NCBI GenBank assembly: GCA_963830885.1
Contig: CAWHOA010000038.1
Coordinates: 62,001 to 126,000 of the forward strand
From: JAIBJN01 sp963830885
GTDB taxonomy: Bacteria; Actinomycetota; Thermoleophilia; Gaiellales; Gaiellaceae
DNA: 64,000 nt
Reading direction: 5' to 3'
Under the pieces are notes generated by a model, which saw nothing but the letters and a program-made list of their open reading frames with translations, did no database searches and was not told where the DNA came from. The position numbers were made by a program, and so were the translations under genes. Of the stretch, positions 18,713 to 27,900 are shown piece by piece. Position 1 is the first letter of the stretch. Each line of letters begins with the position of its first letter.

Positions 18713-19069
18713 GTGACGACGTCGCCCGTCATCGAGGCCGGCGAGAGCGGCCGCGGCCACTGGCTGCGCGAGCGCCGACTGCGCCTGGCGTTGCTGATCG
18801 GCCTGGTCGAGAGCCTCCTCGTTGTCTGGGGTGGGCTGGGCTGGTTCTGGGTGCTCGCACTCGCCGCTGTGGCGGTCGTGCTCTACGCCTTCGCCGCGCG
18901 GGGCGTTCGCTTCCACGCGCTCCGCGAGATCGCGTGGATCTTTGCCGCCTCCCAGCTGATCGCTGTGATCGTCCCGGTGCTCTGGGAGGTCGCCAAGTTC
19001 TTCGCCCTCGTGATCCTCGTCCTGATGGCAGCGCTCCTGCTCGTCATGCTCCTCATGGATCGCCGCTAG
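18713..19069 (+). CDS. Small membrane protein, three helices (118 aa)
   Basis: A short polar start (TTSPVIEAGESGRGHWLRERR) is followed by three hydrophobic segments: LALLIGLVESLLVVWGG, FWVLALAAVAVVLYAF and a long C-terminal one ending LLVMLLMDRR. No family is recognised. It has its own TAACGT box 7 nt before GTG and ends 38 nt before tRNA-Gln. Conserved position between ispE and glmU would be worth checking. Confidence 0.7.
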   Translation: MTTSPVIEAGESGRGHWLRERRLRLALLIGLVESLLVVWGGLGWFWVLALAAVAVVLYAFAARGVRFHALREIAWIFAASQLIAVIVPVLWEVAKFFALVILVLMAALLLVMLLMDRR

Positions 19070-19091
19070 CCGTCTGTGCCCCTGCCCTGCC

Positions 19092-19097
19092 TATACT
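19092..19097 (+). promoter_or_regulatory. -10 box of tRNA-Gln
   Basis: TATACT ends 10 nt before the first base of the tRNA, the spacing expected for a stable-RNA promoter whose transcript needs little 5' trimming. glmU follows 10 nt after the tRNA and is probably read through from here. Confidence 0.55.
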
Positions 19098-19107
19098 CGA
19101 CGTCCGG

Positions 19108-19182
19108 TGGGGCGTAGCCAAGTTGGTAAGGCAGCGGGTTTTGGTCCCGTGACCGGAGGTTCGAATCCTCCCGCCCCAGCCA
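19108..19182 (+). tRNA. tRNA-Gln (anticodon TTG)
   Basis: The full cloverleaf is visible. Acceptor TGGGGCG pairs with CGCCCCA (7 bp). The D arm contains AGTTGGTAAGG. The anticodon stem GCGGG/CCCGT encloses the loop TTTTGGT, with TTG at positions 34-36. The T arm is GGAGG-TTCGAAT-CCTCC. The discriminator is G and CCA is encoded (19180-19182). The weak U1-A72 pair is typical of tRNA-Gln. Confidence 0.97.
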
Positions 19183-19192
19183 TGACGCGCCC

Positions 19193-20533
19193 GTGACCGA
19201 CAGCCCTCTTGCAGCGGTGGTGATGGCCGCAGGCCTCGGGACGCGTATGCGGTCGAGCCGGCCCAAGCACCTCCACGAGATCCTCGGGCGGCGGCTCGTC
19301 GACTGGACGATCGCTGCAGCGCAGGAGCTCGGGCCGGATCCGCTGGTCGTCGTCACCTCGCCGGGGACGCTGCCCGAGCTCGAGGGCACATTGCCCCCGG
19401 GCGTCGCGCTCGCGGTCCAGGAGAAGCCGCGCGGAACCGGAGACGCCGCCGCCTCGGCGCGCCCGGCGCTCGAGGGTTTCGCCGGTGACGTCCTCGTGAT
19501 GGCCGGCGACGCGCCGCTCCTCGCCGCCGCCGAGCTTCGCAGGCTCCTCGACGCGCATCGCTCCGAGAGCGCCGCCGCAACCGTCCTCTCCTTCGAACCG
19601 GATGAGCCGGGCTCGTACGGGCGCGTCATCCGCGACGAGGCGGGCCGGCTACGCGCGATCGTCGAGGCGCGCGACGCGACGCCGGAGGAGCTGGCAGTCC
19701 GCGAAGTCAATTCATCCGTCTACGCCTTCGACGCAGACGCGCTCTGGGAGGGGCTCGCCCACCTCGACACGGACAACGCGCAGGGGGAGCTCTACCTCAC
19801 CGACGCGGTGCGCCATCTGGTGGATGACGGACGGCAGGTCGCCGTGTACCGTGCGGAGGATCCTCGTGTCGGCGAAGGCGTGAACACTCGAGCCGATCTC
19901 GCGGCTGCCGCGGGGCAGCTCCGCGATCAGATCGTCGCCGGCCATCTCGAGGCGGGCGTCACCGTTGTCGACCCCGTGACCACGTGGATCGACCCTGACG
20001 TGGAGCTCGAGCCCGACACCGTCATCCATCCGTTCACCGTCCTGCGCGGACGGACTGTCGTTCGCCGCGGAGCCGAGGTCGGGCCGCACGCCGTCCTCGT
20101 CGACGCCGAGGTGGGAGAGGGAGCGCTCGTCGGTCCCTTCTGTTACCTTCGCCCCGGAACGGTGCTCGCTGCGCGTGCCAAGGCAGGGACCTTCGTGGAG
20201 CTCAAGAACGCCCGCATCGGCGAGGGCACCAAGGTGCCGCACCTGTCGTACCTCGGGGACGCCGAGGTGGGGGAGGGCACGAATGTGGGTGCCGGGACGA
20301 TCACGGCGAACTTCCCGCACCAGCCCGGCCGCGAGAAGGCCAGGACGACGATCGGCCGGAACGTCAGGACCGGTATTCACAATGGCTTCGAGGCTCCTGT
20401 GACAATCGGAGACGGCGCATGGATCGGCGGCGGCTCGTACATCACCGAGGACGTGCCGCCCGACTCGCTCGCGATCGCGCGGGCCGAACAGGTCACCAAG
20501 GAGGGCTACCTGCGTGGAAAGCGGAACGACTGA
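19193..20533 (+). CDS. glmU: Bifunctional N-acetylglucosamine-1-phosphate uridyltransferase / glucosamine-1-phosphate acetyltransferase
   Basis: 446 aa. The N-terminal pyrophosphorylase has VVMAAGLGTRMRSSRPKHLH and VMAGDAPLL. From about residue 245 a left-handed beta-helix of hexapeptide repeats carries the acetyltransferase: FVELKNARIGEGTKVPHLSY (active-site His in VPHL), GAGTITANF. It makes UDP-GlcNAc for peptidoglycan. GTG start 10 nt after the tRNA; its end overlaps the prs start by 20 bp. Confidence 0.97.
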   Translation: MTDSPLAAVVMAAGLGTRMRSSRPKHLHEILGRRLVDWTIAAAQELGPDPLVVVTSPGTLPELEGTLPPGVALAVQEKPRGTGDAAASARPALEGFAGDVLVMAGDAPLLAAAELRRLLDAHRSESAAATVLSFEPDEPGSYGRVIRDEAGRLRAIVEARDATPEELAVREVNSSVYAFDADALWEGLAHLDTDNAQGELYLTDAVRHLVDDGRQVAVYRAEDPRVGEGVNTRADLAAAAGQLRDQIVAGHLEAGVTVVDPVTTWIDPDVELEPDTVIHPFTVLRGRTVVRRGAEVGPHAVLVDAEVGEGALVGPFCYLRPGTVLAARAKAGTFVELKNARIGEGTKVPHLSYLGDAEVGEGTNVGAGTITANFPHQPGREKARTTIGRNVRTGIHNGFEAPVTIGDGAWIGGGSYITEDVPPDSLAIARAEQVTKEGYLRGKRND

Positions 20534-21584
20534 GCTGTCGCTGCCGGGCCTCGGCGTGACGCCCGAGCACAGCCCCCAGCCGCACGGCGAGCGCGGCCGT
20601 TGGATCGAGCGCGGCCCCTCGGGAAAGCTCATGCTCTTCGCAGGGCGCTCGCACCCCGTCCTGGCGCAGAAGATCGCCGACCAGCTCAACATCGAGCTCG
20701 GCGACGTCAAGCTGAAGACCTTCGCCAACGGCGAGACCTACGTCCGCTACAAGGAGTCGATCCGCGGGGCCGACGTCTTCATCGTCCAGACGTGCCACGG
20801 CCGCGCGACGAACGACTACCTCTGGGAGCTCCAGATCATGATCCAGGCGGCGAAGCTCGCCTCGGCGAACCGGATCACCGCGATCATGCCGTGGTTTCCC
20901 TACTCGCGGCAGGACAAGAAGTCCGCACCGCGGGAGCCGATCACCGCGAAGCTCCTCGCCGACGTGCTCGACGCCGCCGGCGCCGATCGCGTCCTCACGA
21001 TGGATCTCCACGCCGGCCAGATCCAGGGCTTCTTCCGCATCCCGGTCGACCACATGACCGCGCTGCCGCTCTTCGCGCGCTACTACCGTGAAACGCTCGG
21101 ACTCCACGGTGAGGGGGTCGTAGCCGTCTCGCCCGACCCGGGCCGCGCGAAGATGGCGACGAAGTTCGCGCAGATGCTCGACGCCGACTTCGCGCTGATG
21201 AACAAGCAGCGTCCGGCCCACGACGTCGCCTCCGTGACCGAGGTCGTCGGCGACGTCCGCGGCAAGGTCGCGATCATGAGCGACGACATCATCGTCACCG
21301 GCGGCACCCTCGTCGCCGGCGCGCAGGCACTCCTGGACGCTGGTGCGACCAAGGTCTACGCGTGCGCGACGCACGGCCTCTTCCCCGGCGACGCGCTCAC
21401 GAAGCTCGCCGAGTCCGAGCTGGCCGGCCTCGCGGTCGCCGACACGGTGCCGATCCCGGAGCTGAACCGCCCCGACAAGCTGAGCGTGCTGACGATCTCC
21501 GGGATCCTCGCCGAGACCATCGAGAACGTCTTCGCGGACGAGTCCGTCTCAGCCATCTTCGCCGGCGAGAATCAGCTCTTCTAA
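20514..21584 (+). CDS. prs: Ribose-phosphate pyrophosphokinase
   Basis: 356 aa; the core begins near residue 38 (KLMLFAGRSHPVLAQKIAD), so there is an N-terminal extension of about 35 residues compared with most PRPP synthetases. Motifs: FANGETYVRY, YSRQDKKSAPREPIT (flexible catalytic loop), DLHAGQIQGFF, VVAVSPDPGRAKMA and the PRPP loop SDDIIVTGGTL. It makes PRPP for nucleotide, His and Trp synthesis. The GTG lies inside glmU. A start nearer the core cannot be excluded. The glmU-prs pairing is the common actinobacterial order. Confidence 0.95.
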   Translation: MESGTTELSLPGLGVTPEHSPQPHGERGRWIERGPSGKLMLFAGRSHPVLAQKIADQLNIELGDVKLKTFANGETYVRYKESIRGADVFIVQTCHGRATNDYLWELQIMIQAAKLASANRITAIMPWFPYSRQDKKSAPREPITAKLLADVLDAAGADRVLTMDLHAGQIQGFFRIPVDHMTALPLFARYYRETLGLHGEGVVAVSPDPGRAKMATKFAQMLDADFALMNKQRPAHDVASVTEVVGDVRGKVAIMSDDIIVTGGTLVAGAQALLDAGATKVYACATHGLFPGDALTKLAESELAGLAVADTVPIPELNRPDKLSVLTISGILAETIENVFADESVSAIFAGENQLF

Positions 21585-21852
21585 CAGACCGAAAGAGCCA
21601 TCTGGTCTCGCGCTGCCGCTCGACGGTCAGGATCAGAGCTCGTCGCTGTGGAGCGGTCTTGCGTCAACCATCCAGAGCCCACTGATCTGGTCTCCGGGGA
21701 TGCGAGCAAGGAACGTGGCAGTAGAGGCGCAAAGGCTCGGGTCGAGCTGAGCCGGCGCGCGCTCGCGACACACTCAGCGCCGCCTTTGCCAAACCTCTGC
21801 TCAGCGCTACAGTGAGAGGCGGGACAACGCCCTCTAGGCGTCGGGGGAACTG

Positions 21853-21872
21853 GTCTCTCTGCGGTGAGAGAC
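21853..21872 (+). promoter_or_regulatory. Hairpin over the start region of the 85-aa membrane gene
   Basis: GTCTCTC (21853-21859) and GAGAGAC (21866-21872) form a perfect 7-bp stem with a 6-nt loop. A TACAGT box at 21809-21814 would start an RNA whose first 30 nt (GAGAGGCG...CGCCCTC) can form another stem. The hairpin covers the GTG at 21864 and lies just before the ATG at 21876, so it could control initiation. Confidence 0.4.
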
Positions 21873-22121
21873 GAGATGGGGTCGAGACTGCCCAGGCGGC
21901 CGCGCATCTTCGCGGCACATCGACCGGCCCGCGACGCCGGCCGATCGACCGCGCCCGTGGAGGATCCCTGGGCCGGTGAGGACGACGACTGGACCGGTGA
22001 CCCGGCAGCGGACGACCCGCGCGATGTCGACCGTTTCTTCCGTGGGGCAGTCTTCGGCGTCCTGGCGGGCGCCCTGCTCTGGGGGCTCATCGTCCTCGGG
22101 CTCGTCCTCCTGCTCGGCTGA
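21864..22121 (+). CDS. Small tail-anchored membrane protein (85 aa)
   Basis: A basic first third (GSRLPRRPRIF), an acidic middle (DPWAGEDDDWTGDPAADDPRD) and one C-terminal transmembrane segment (FGVLAGALLWGLIVLGLVLL) give a tail-anchored layout. No family recognised. GTG 21864 is the longest start; ATG 21876, preceded by GAGAGACGAG, is equally possible. Bases 21585-21863 upstream hold no coding sequence; near 21809 there is a -10-like TACAGT and a structured leader. Confidence 0.55.
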   Translation: MRDEMGSRLPRRPRIFAAHRPARDAGRSTAPVEDPWAGEDDDWTGDPAADDPRDVDRFFRGAVFGVLAGALLWGLIVLGLVLLLG

Positions 22122-22180
22122 AGCGCCCGCCTGCCGGAAACACCTCGGACGAGGGGTGGTGAGGTCACGCGGCAGAGCCG

Positions 22181-22382
22181 ATGGACGCTGGAGAACTGCG
22201 GTTTGCGGCCTGTACGACTCGGAATCCCCGATCCCTCGCTACGCGAGGAGCTCAGCGACCACTATGCGCGGTCGGGCTTCGCTGTGCGTCCATTGGGCGA
22301 CCGCGAGCTCGCCGTCGAGCGCCGATGCGCCGGACGAGGGGGTCTCAGGTGTGCTGTTCCTGTTCAGGCCGGAAACCAGTGA
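22181..22382 (+). pseudogene. Remnant of a small protein gene with at least two frameshifts
   Basis: ATG 22181 opens MDAGELRFAA. The sense then moves one frame over, where 22197-22382 reads without a stop and encodes VRLGIPDPSLREELSDHYA and RSGFAVRPLGDRELAVERR, a soluble alpha/beta-looking segment with balanced codon use. Near 22320 a second shift gives DAPDEGVSGVLFLF. No single frame has both a start codon and this segment. A strong hairpin terminator follows directly at 22381, as expected after a real gene. It is read as a decayed small ORF; the rest of 22122-22682 shows nothing coding. Confidence 0.4.
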
Positions 22383-22406
22383 GCGGCCCGGGTGGCCGGG
22401 CCGCTC
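22381..22406 (+). terminator. GC-rich hairpin terminator
   Basis: GAGCGGCCCGG (22381-22391), loop GTGG, CCGGGCCGCTC (22396-22406): a perfect 11-bp stem. No T-tract follows, as is usual in high-G+C actinobacteria. It sits exactly at the end of the decayed gene. Confidence 0.65.
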
Positions 22407-22682
22407 GTTCGGGCGAGGTTTCTCATCTCCTACTTCGTGCCGGCGAGGAGGAGACCCCGCCCGAGATGGGCCTGAGGGAAGTTCCCGAACTTGATCCGGA
22501 CGAGATCCTTGGACATCCGAAGCCGCCTTTCGTCTGTCGCAGCGAGGGCACGCACCGGTGTTTTCGGCCGCTCCGTCGGCGTCGGCATCCCTGGAACGTG
22601 GGATCGGGTCCGAGATGCCCAAAGTGGGGGATGTCACGGACCCGCGGCGGCGGTCATCGTCCGTCGTGCATGCCGTACGGAC

Positions 22683-23294
22683 GTGAGTGACGCCCAGAGC
22701 TCGTTTCCGCCCGGGACACCGGAGCCCGCGCGGCGGCGGAAGCGCCGCCGTCGTCGGAAGAATGCCCACGAGTGCGCCCCGGGGGCGCCCCCTCTCGGCG
22801 GTCTTCTCCCTCCGGTCATCAAGGTCGAGATCCAGAACCTCGACGCGATCGGCTTGCTTGCGCCGGACACGCGTGCCGAGGACGAGCGGCTCGCCGTACG
22901 ACAGGCGTGGCTCGACGAGCGCGAGGTCGAGCTGCAGGCGGCCGAGGCCGAGCTGACGGAGCGTCGTCGGTCGCTCGAGGAGCTCGAGGACAGGATCGGG
23001 CCGACGGCGGCGCTCGTCGAGTCGCGGGAGAGCCTCGACCGCCGCGAGCAGCGGGTGGGCGAGGCCGAACGGGAGCTGCGTGATCAGAGCCGCGACCTCG
23101 ACCAGCGCGAGAACGACCTCGAGGCGAGGAAGGCAGTCCTCGAGGCGGATCTGGAGCTGCGCGAGGAAGAGGTCGAGCGGCGCGAGGATCTGCTGGCCAT
23201 GCGCGAGGAGCGGCTCACAGAGCGCCAGCGGGAGCTCGGCCTGTACGTCTCTCAGATCCAGGGCCGCATCGAGTCCCAGTCGGCGGCCCTCTAG
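22683..23294 (+). CDS. Coiled-coil protein (203 aa)
   Basis: A basic head (about residues 12-25: EPARRRKRRRRRK) and the segment PVIKVEIQNLDAIGLLAPDT lead into about 140 residues of nearly continuous heptad coil (LEELEDRIGPTAALVES, LDRREQRVGEAERELRDQ, LREEEVERREDLLAMREERL). It resembles DivIVA-like or other cytoskeletal/scaffold coils in composition but lacks the DivIVA N-terminal lipid-binding motif, so no function is assigned. GTG start. The gene is 28 nt upstream of the bL25 start. Confidence 0.65.
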   Translation: MSDAQSSFPPGTPEPARRRKRRRRRKNAHECAPGAPPLGGLLPPVIKVEIQNLDAIGLLAPDTRAEDERLAVRQAWLDEREVELQAAEAELTERRRSLEELEDRIGPTAALVESRESLDRREQRVGEAERELRDQSRDLDQRENDLEARKAVLEADLELREEEVERREDLLAMREERLTERQRELGLYVSQIQGRIESQSAAL

Positions 23295-23322
23295 CGCCGC
23301 TCAGCTAGACTTGCCCGCCGGA

Positions 23323-24021
23323 ATGGCCGGTGAGCGCATCAAGCTCGACGTCAAAGCGCGCGAGGAGGCGGGCAGCGCCTACTCGCGGCGGCTGCGTGCG
23401 AGCGGAATGATCCCTGGCGTTCTCTACGGTGCCGGGAAGCAGGCGCATCCGTTCGCGGTCGAGGAGCGTGATCTCCGCCGCGTCCTCACGGGGGATCACG
23501 GCCTGCACGCCATCCTCGACGTCGTCTTCGAGGGGCAGAAGACCGCCCACCATGCGGTCCTCAAGGACTACCAGCTGGATCCGGTGCGTCCACGGCTGCT
23601 CCACATCGACTTGCACGAGGTCCGCCTCGACCAGGTGATCCAGTCGCAGGTCGCCGTCGAGCCGGTGGGCGAGTCGCCGGGTGTCAAGGAGGGCGGCGTG
23701 CTCACGCTCGTGGCCCGCGAGATCAACGTCGAGGCCTTGCCGATGGAGGTGCCCGACCGCCTCGAGCTCGACATCTCGAGCATGACTATCGGAGACAGCC
23801 TTCGCGTCTCGGACATCGTCGTGCCCGAGAGCGTCCGCCTGCTCGACGATCCCGAGTCCGTCGTCGTGACCGTGACTCCGCCCACCAAGGTCGAGGAGCC
23901 AGAGCCCGAGGAGGCCGAGGAGGCCGTCGAGGGCGAGGAGGCTCTGGAGGGCGAGGGCGAGGCGCCGGAGGCGGAAGGCGACGAGGGCGAGAGCGGCGGC
24001 GAAGAGCCCGCCGAAGGCTAG
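23323..24021 (+). CDS. rplY: Large ribosomal subunit protein bL25 (CTC/general stress form)
   Basis: 232 aa, the long two-domain form. The N-terminal 5S-rRNA-binding domain (RLRASGMIPGVLYGAGK, LHAILDVVFEG, HIDLHEVRLDQ) is followed by the TL5/CTC beta domain (EGGVLTLVAREINVEALP) and a very acidic Glu/Ala/Gly tail (about 190-232). The ATG is 11 nt after a TAGACT box (23306-23311). pth follows 9 nt downstream; the ctc-pth-mfd order is widespread in Gram-positive bacteria. Confidence 0.94.
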   Translation: MAGERIKLDVKAREEAGSAYSRRLRASGMIPGVLYGAGKQAHPFAVEERDLRRVLTGDHGLHAILDVVFEGQKTAHHAVLKDYQLDPVRPRLLHIDLHEVRLDQVIQSQVAVEPVGESPGVKEGGVLTLVAREINVEALPMEVPDRLELDISSMTIGDSLRVSDIVVPESVRLLDDPESVVVTVTPPTKVEEPEPEEAEEAVEGEEALEGEGEAPEAEGDEGESGGEEPAEG

Positions 24022-24030
24022 GACACCCCG

Positions 24031-24633
24031 ATGCGCCTCCTTCGTCGGGGCGCGCCCGCCTCGACGCTGGACCTGCTCGTCGCCGGGCTCGGAAACCCGG
24101 GGCGGGAGTACGCTCGGACACGCCACAACCTGGGCCACATGGTCTCCGACGAGCTCGTGCGCAGGCACGGTGGGTCGTACCGGGCCAAGTTCTCGGGCGA
24201 CCTCGCGGAGCTGCGGCTCGACGGCTCGCGGGTGGCACTGCTGAAGCCGCAGACCTACATGAACGAGTCGGGGAAGTCGGTCGGGGCCGCGGTCCGGTTC
24301 TTCAAGGTTCCGCCCGAGCAGCTGCTCGTCGTGCACGACGAGGTCGACCTCGACGTGGGGCGCCTTCAGGCGAGGCAGGGTGGCGGGCTGGCCGGCCACA
24401 ACGGGCTGCGCTCGATCGCGCAGCACCTGGGGACCCCCGAGTTCATGCGGCTCCGGGTCGGCGTCGGGCGCCCGGAGCGCGGCGACCCCCGGCCCGTCGC
24501 CGACTGGGTGCTGACCCCCTTCCCGCCGGAGGTCGACGTCGACGCGATCGTCGCGCGTGCGGCCGATGCCGTGGCGACGGTCGCCGGCGAGGGGCTCGAG
24601 GAGGCGCAGCAGCGCTTCAACGAACGGCCCTAG
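24031..24633 (+). CDS. pth: Peptidyl-tRNA hydrolase
   Basis: 200 aa. GLGNPGREYARTRHNLGHM holds the catalytic His and substrate-binding Asn, KPQTYMNESGKSV the conserved Asn, VVHDEVDLDVGRLQ the catalytic Asp, and GGGLAGHNGLRSI the GHNG motif. It recycles peptidyl-tRNA released from stalled ribosomes. ATG 9 nt after bL25. The N-terminus is about 12 residues longer than usual (MRLLRRGAPAST). Confidence 0.96.
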   Translation: MRLLRRGAPASTLDLLVAGLGNPGREYARTRHNLGHMVSDELVRRHGGSYRAKFSGDLAELRLDGSRVALLKPQTYMNESGKSVGAAVRFFKVPPEQLLVVHDEVDLDVGRLQARQGGGLAGHNGLRSIAQHLGTPEFMRLRVGVGRPERGDPRPVADWVLTPFPPEVDVDAIVARAADAVATVAGEGLEEAQQRFNERP

Positions 24634-24983
24634 GGCACGCAGTCGAAGACCGGCACAAACTCGGCGCCCTCCGGCGTCCATACTGCGCGTCCGCGGGCGA
24701 TACGCTGACTCTGGGGGCTTCGCTCTCCCCCCGGAGGGGGCTGCCCTCGATGTCCACGGGGCCGGAACGAAAGAGGCGGGCCGTCCCGTGGAGGACGACC
24801 CGCCGCAATGCTCCGCGCCGTAGCGGCCCGACGCGGGTGCTTCCCCTTCCTTCGGCAGAAGCGGCGCCCGACCTTAGCCTTTCACCGTGACGGGCGGGCA
24901 GCCCGGGTCGCCCTTCCGTGCGCCGGTAGGCCTCACCGAGGCCGGTACGATGCCCCCGCGGAACCGCCGTTCCGTCGCTCGTC
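24634..24983. other. 350-nt gap with GC-rich hairpins, no coding sequence
   Basis: No frame has convincing codon use. The gap holds a CCCCC-GGA-GGGGG-type hairpin (24728-24740), a longer hairpin (24775-24804) and GGCCTC-ACC-GAGGCC (about 24927-24941), then a TACGAT box about 30 nt before mfd. Signature sequences of RNase P RNA, SRP RNA and tmRNA are not visible on either strand. Either terminators plus the mfd promoter or an unrecognised structured RNA would explain it. Confidence 0.45.
24775..24804 (+). terminator. Hairpin downstream of pth
   Basis: GGCGGGCCGTCC (24775-24786), loop CGTGGA, GGACGACCCGCC (24793-24804): 11 of 12 positions pair. There is no T-tract. It may end the rplY-pth transcript, although it lies 140 nt beyond the pth stop. 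Confidence 0.45.
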
Positions 24984-27900
24984 ATGGACCGTCCGACCCG
25001 ATCCCGCACACCGGCGCTCGCTCCTCTCGCCCGCTTGTTCGCGCAGGGCGAGCGCCTGCGCGAGTTCGTGGAGCGGCCGGCCGACGCGCGGGTCTCGGAG
25101 CCACTGCTGCCGCTCTTTCTCGCCGCTCTCCACGAGGCTCGCGGCGGCCCCCTCGTCTGCGTGCTCCCCGACGACGCGCAGGCGCGTGATGCGGCCGAAG
25201 GCGCCGGCTGGTACCTCGGCGAGGAGCGGGTCGGCCTGTTCGCGTCGCGCGGCGTGCGCTGGGGGAGCGGGCTCGAGCCGCCGCCGCACCTCGTGGGCGA
25301 GCGGGCGCGTGCGCTCGAGGTTCTCGCCGCCGGTGGCCTCGTGTGCGCTTCGGCGCTCGGAGCGGCGGAGGGAGTCGCGCCGGAGGAGGCTCGGCCTGAG
25401 CCGATCGCGCTGGGCATCGGCGACGAGCCGGGGGTCGACGGCCTGGCCGAGCGGCTTGCCCTGGCCGGCTACGAGCGGGTTCCGCAGGCCGAGGAGCGGG
25501 GCCAGTTCGCCGTCCGGGGAGGGATCGTGGACATCTTCCCGTCGACCGGGCGAGAGCCCGTGCGGGTCGAGCTGTTCGGCGACGAGATCGAATCGCTCCG
25601 GGCTTTCTCCCCGTTCACGCAGCGAACGCTGCACGGGCTGAGCGAAGCGACGGTCTTTCCGGCAGCCGAGCGGCGCGCCGACCTCGTCGAGCCGACCTTG
25701 CCCGAGGACGGCGAGGCCCCGGCAGTGCCGGAGGACCTCGTCGCGCCGCTGCCCGCGCCCGACCTCGTCTGGCAGGCGGAAGAGGTCGCCGAAGCGGTGA
25801 GCGAGGAGCTCGGTGCGGAGCTCGACCTCGGCGCAGCCGTCCGGCTGTCCCAGCTCCCGAGCGGGCAGCCATACGCCTTCGAGGCGCAGCGCCCTGCCGT
25901 CGCTGCGCGCGGCCTCGCCGAGGCCGAGCGTGACCTGCTCGGCTACGTCCGGGCAGGGAACCGGGTCGTCGTCACGTTCGTCCACCGAGGCGAGGCGCTC
26001 CGCACGAGGGGGCTCCTCCGCCGCGTCGAGGCGGTCGTGCTCGACGACGGCGACGAGCTGCCGGACGAGCCGGGGCTGGTGTTCGCGGTCTCGCCTGCGC
26101 GCCGCGGGTTCGTCCTGCGTGACCTCGACCTCGTTCTCCTGCCGGACACGCAGGTCTTCCGCAAGCGCCCGCCGCGCACCGACGTGCGCGTGGGGCGGGC
26201 GCTCCAGAGCTTCGCCGACCTGCGGACCGGCGACCACGTCGTCCACGAGGACCACGGCGTCGGCAAGCTGCTGGGCTTCGAGACGAAGACCGTCGCCGGC
26301 GTCACGCGTGACTACCTCTTCCTGGCCTTCAAGGGCGACGACCGCCTCTACGTCCCGCACGAGCAGATCGCCAAGGTCTCGCGCTACGTCGGCGCCAACG
26401 GGCACGCGCCGGCGCTCTCGAAGCTGGGCGGGAAGGCGTGGCAGACGATCAAGAACCGCGCTCGCGCGGGCGCGCAGGCGCTCGCGGGAGAGCTGCTCGT
26501 CCTCTACGCGCAGCGCCAGCGCGCCGAGGGCGTGGCCTTCGAGGCCGACTCGGAGCTCGTGGAACAGCTCGAGGCGAGCTTTGCCTACGAGGAGACGCCG
26601 GACCAGCGGCAGGCCATCGAGGCCGTCAAGGAGGACCTCGAGGCGCCGCGCCCGATGGACCGGCTGGTCTGCGGCGACGTCGGCTACGGGAAGACGGAGG
26701 TGGCGATCCGGGCGGCCTTCGTCGCGGTTGCGAACGGGGCCCAGGCGCTCCTGCTCGCGCCGACGACCATCCTCGCGCAGCAGCACTGGAACACCTTCCG
26801 GGAGCGTTATCGCGACCTGCCGGTCACCGTGGAGATGGTGAGCCGATTCCGCAGGCCGGCCGACGTGAAGAAGGTGCTGGCCGCCTTCGCCGAAGGCAAG
26901 GTCGACGTCCTCATCGGAACCCACCGGGTCCTCTCGCGAGACGTCGTCTCCAAGAACCTCGGCCTCGTGATCGTCGACGAGGAGCAGCGCTTCGGGGTGG
27001 CCCAGAAGGAGCTGCTCCGGCAGCTGCGGCTCGAGGTGGACGTGCTCTCGCTGTCCGCGACCCCGATTCCGCGCACGCTGCACATGTCGCTGGCCGGCCT
27101 GCGGGACATCAGCGTGATCGAGACGCCTCCCCAGGGCCGCCGGCCGATCCGCACCCACGTGGGCGAGTACGACGAGGAGCTGGTGCGCGAGGCGCTGCTG
27201 CGCGAGCACGAGCGCGACGGTCAGTCGTTCGTCCTCCACAACCGGGTCGAGTCGATCGAGGAGGCGGCCGAGCACCTGCGCCAGCTGTGCCCCGAGCTCC
27301 GCTTCCTCGTCGCGCACGGACAGATGCCGGAGCGCGAGCTCGAGGGGCACATGCTCTCGTTCCTCGCCGGGGACGCCGACGTGCTCGTCTCGACCACGAT
27401 CATCGAGTCGGGCCTCGACATCCCGCAGGCGAACACGCTCGTCGTGGAGCGGGCGGACATGCTCGGCCTCGCCCAGCTCTACCAGATCCGCGGTCGCGTC
27501 GGCCGCAGCGACGTCATGGCCCACGCGTACCTGTTCTATCCCGACGGCCAGGAGCTGACGCCCGAGGCGCGGGCGCGTCTCGCCACCCTCGCCGACCACA
27601 CCGAGCTCGGCAGCGGCTTCGCAATCGCGATGCGTGACCTCGAGATCCGCGGCGCCGGCGACCTGCTCGGCGCCGAGCAGTCCGGCCACGTGGCAGCGAT
27701 CGGGTTCGAGCTGTACGTCGAGCTGCTGGGGGAGGCCGTCGCCGAGCTGAGCGGGATGCGCCGCGCCGTCGCCCGGCCGGTGCGGGTCGACGCCCAGGTG
27801 GACGCCTACGTGCCGAGCGACTACATGCCGGCCGAGGCGCAGAAGATCGACCTGCACCGCCGGCTAGCGCTCGCCGAGTCGGAGGACGACCTGCGGGAGC

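Noticed and set aside
22239..22769. Minus-strand 176-codon open frame in the decayed region
   Set aside because: Low-complexity Arg/Pro/Ser composition, no motif, and it opposes the better-supported gene remnant and terminator.
24634..24983. RNase P RNA, SRP RNA or tmRNA in the pth-mfd gap
   Set aside because: A GCAAT...TAGCGG similarity to actinobacterial SRP RNA was noticed, but the GGAAGGAAGCAG-type S-domain motif and the P4/tmRNA signatures are missing.
24933..27857. Long minus-strand open frame opposite mfd (974 codons)
   Set aside because: It is the exact antisense of a fully conserved mfd. Its Arg/Leu/Val/His-rich translation has no motif and results from high G+C codon bias.
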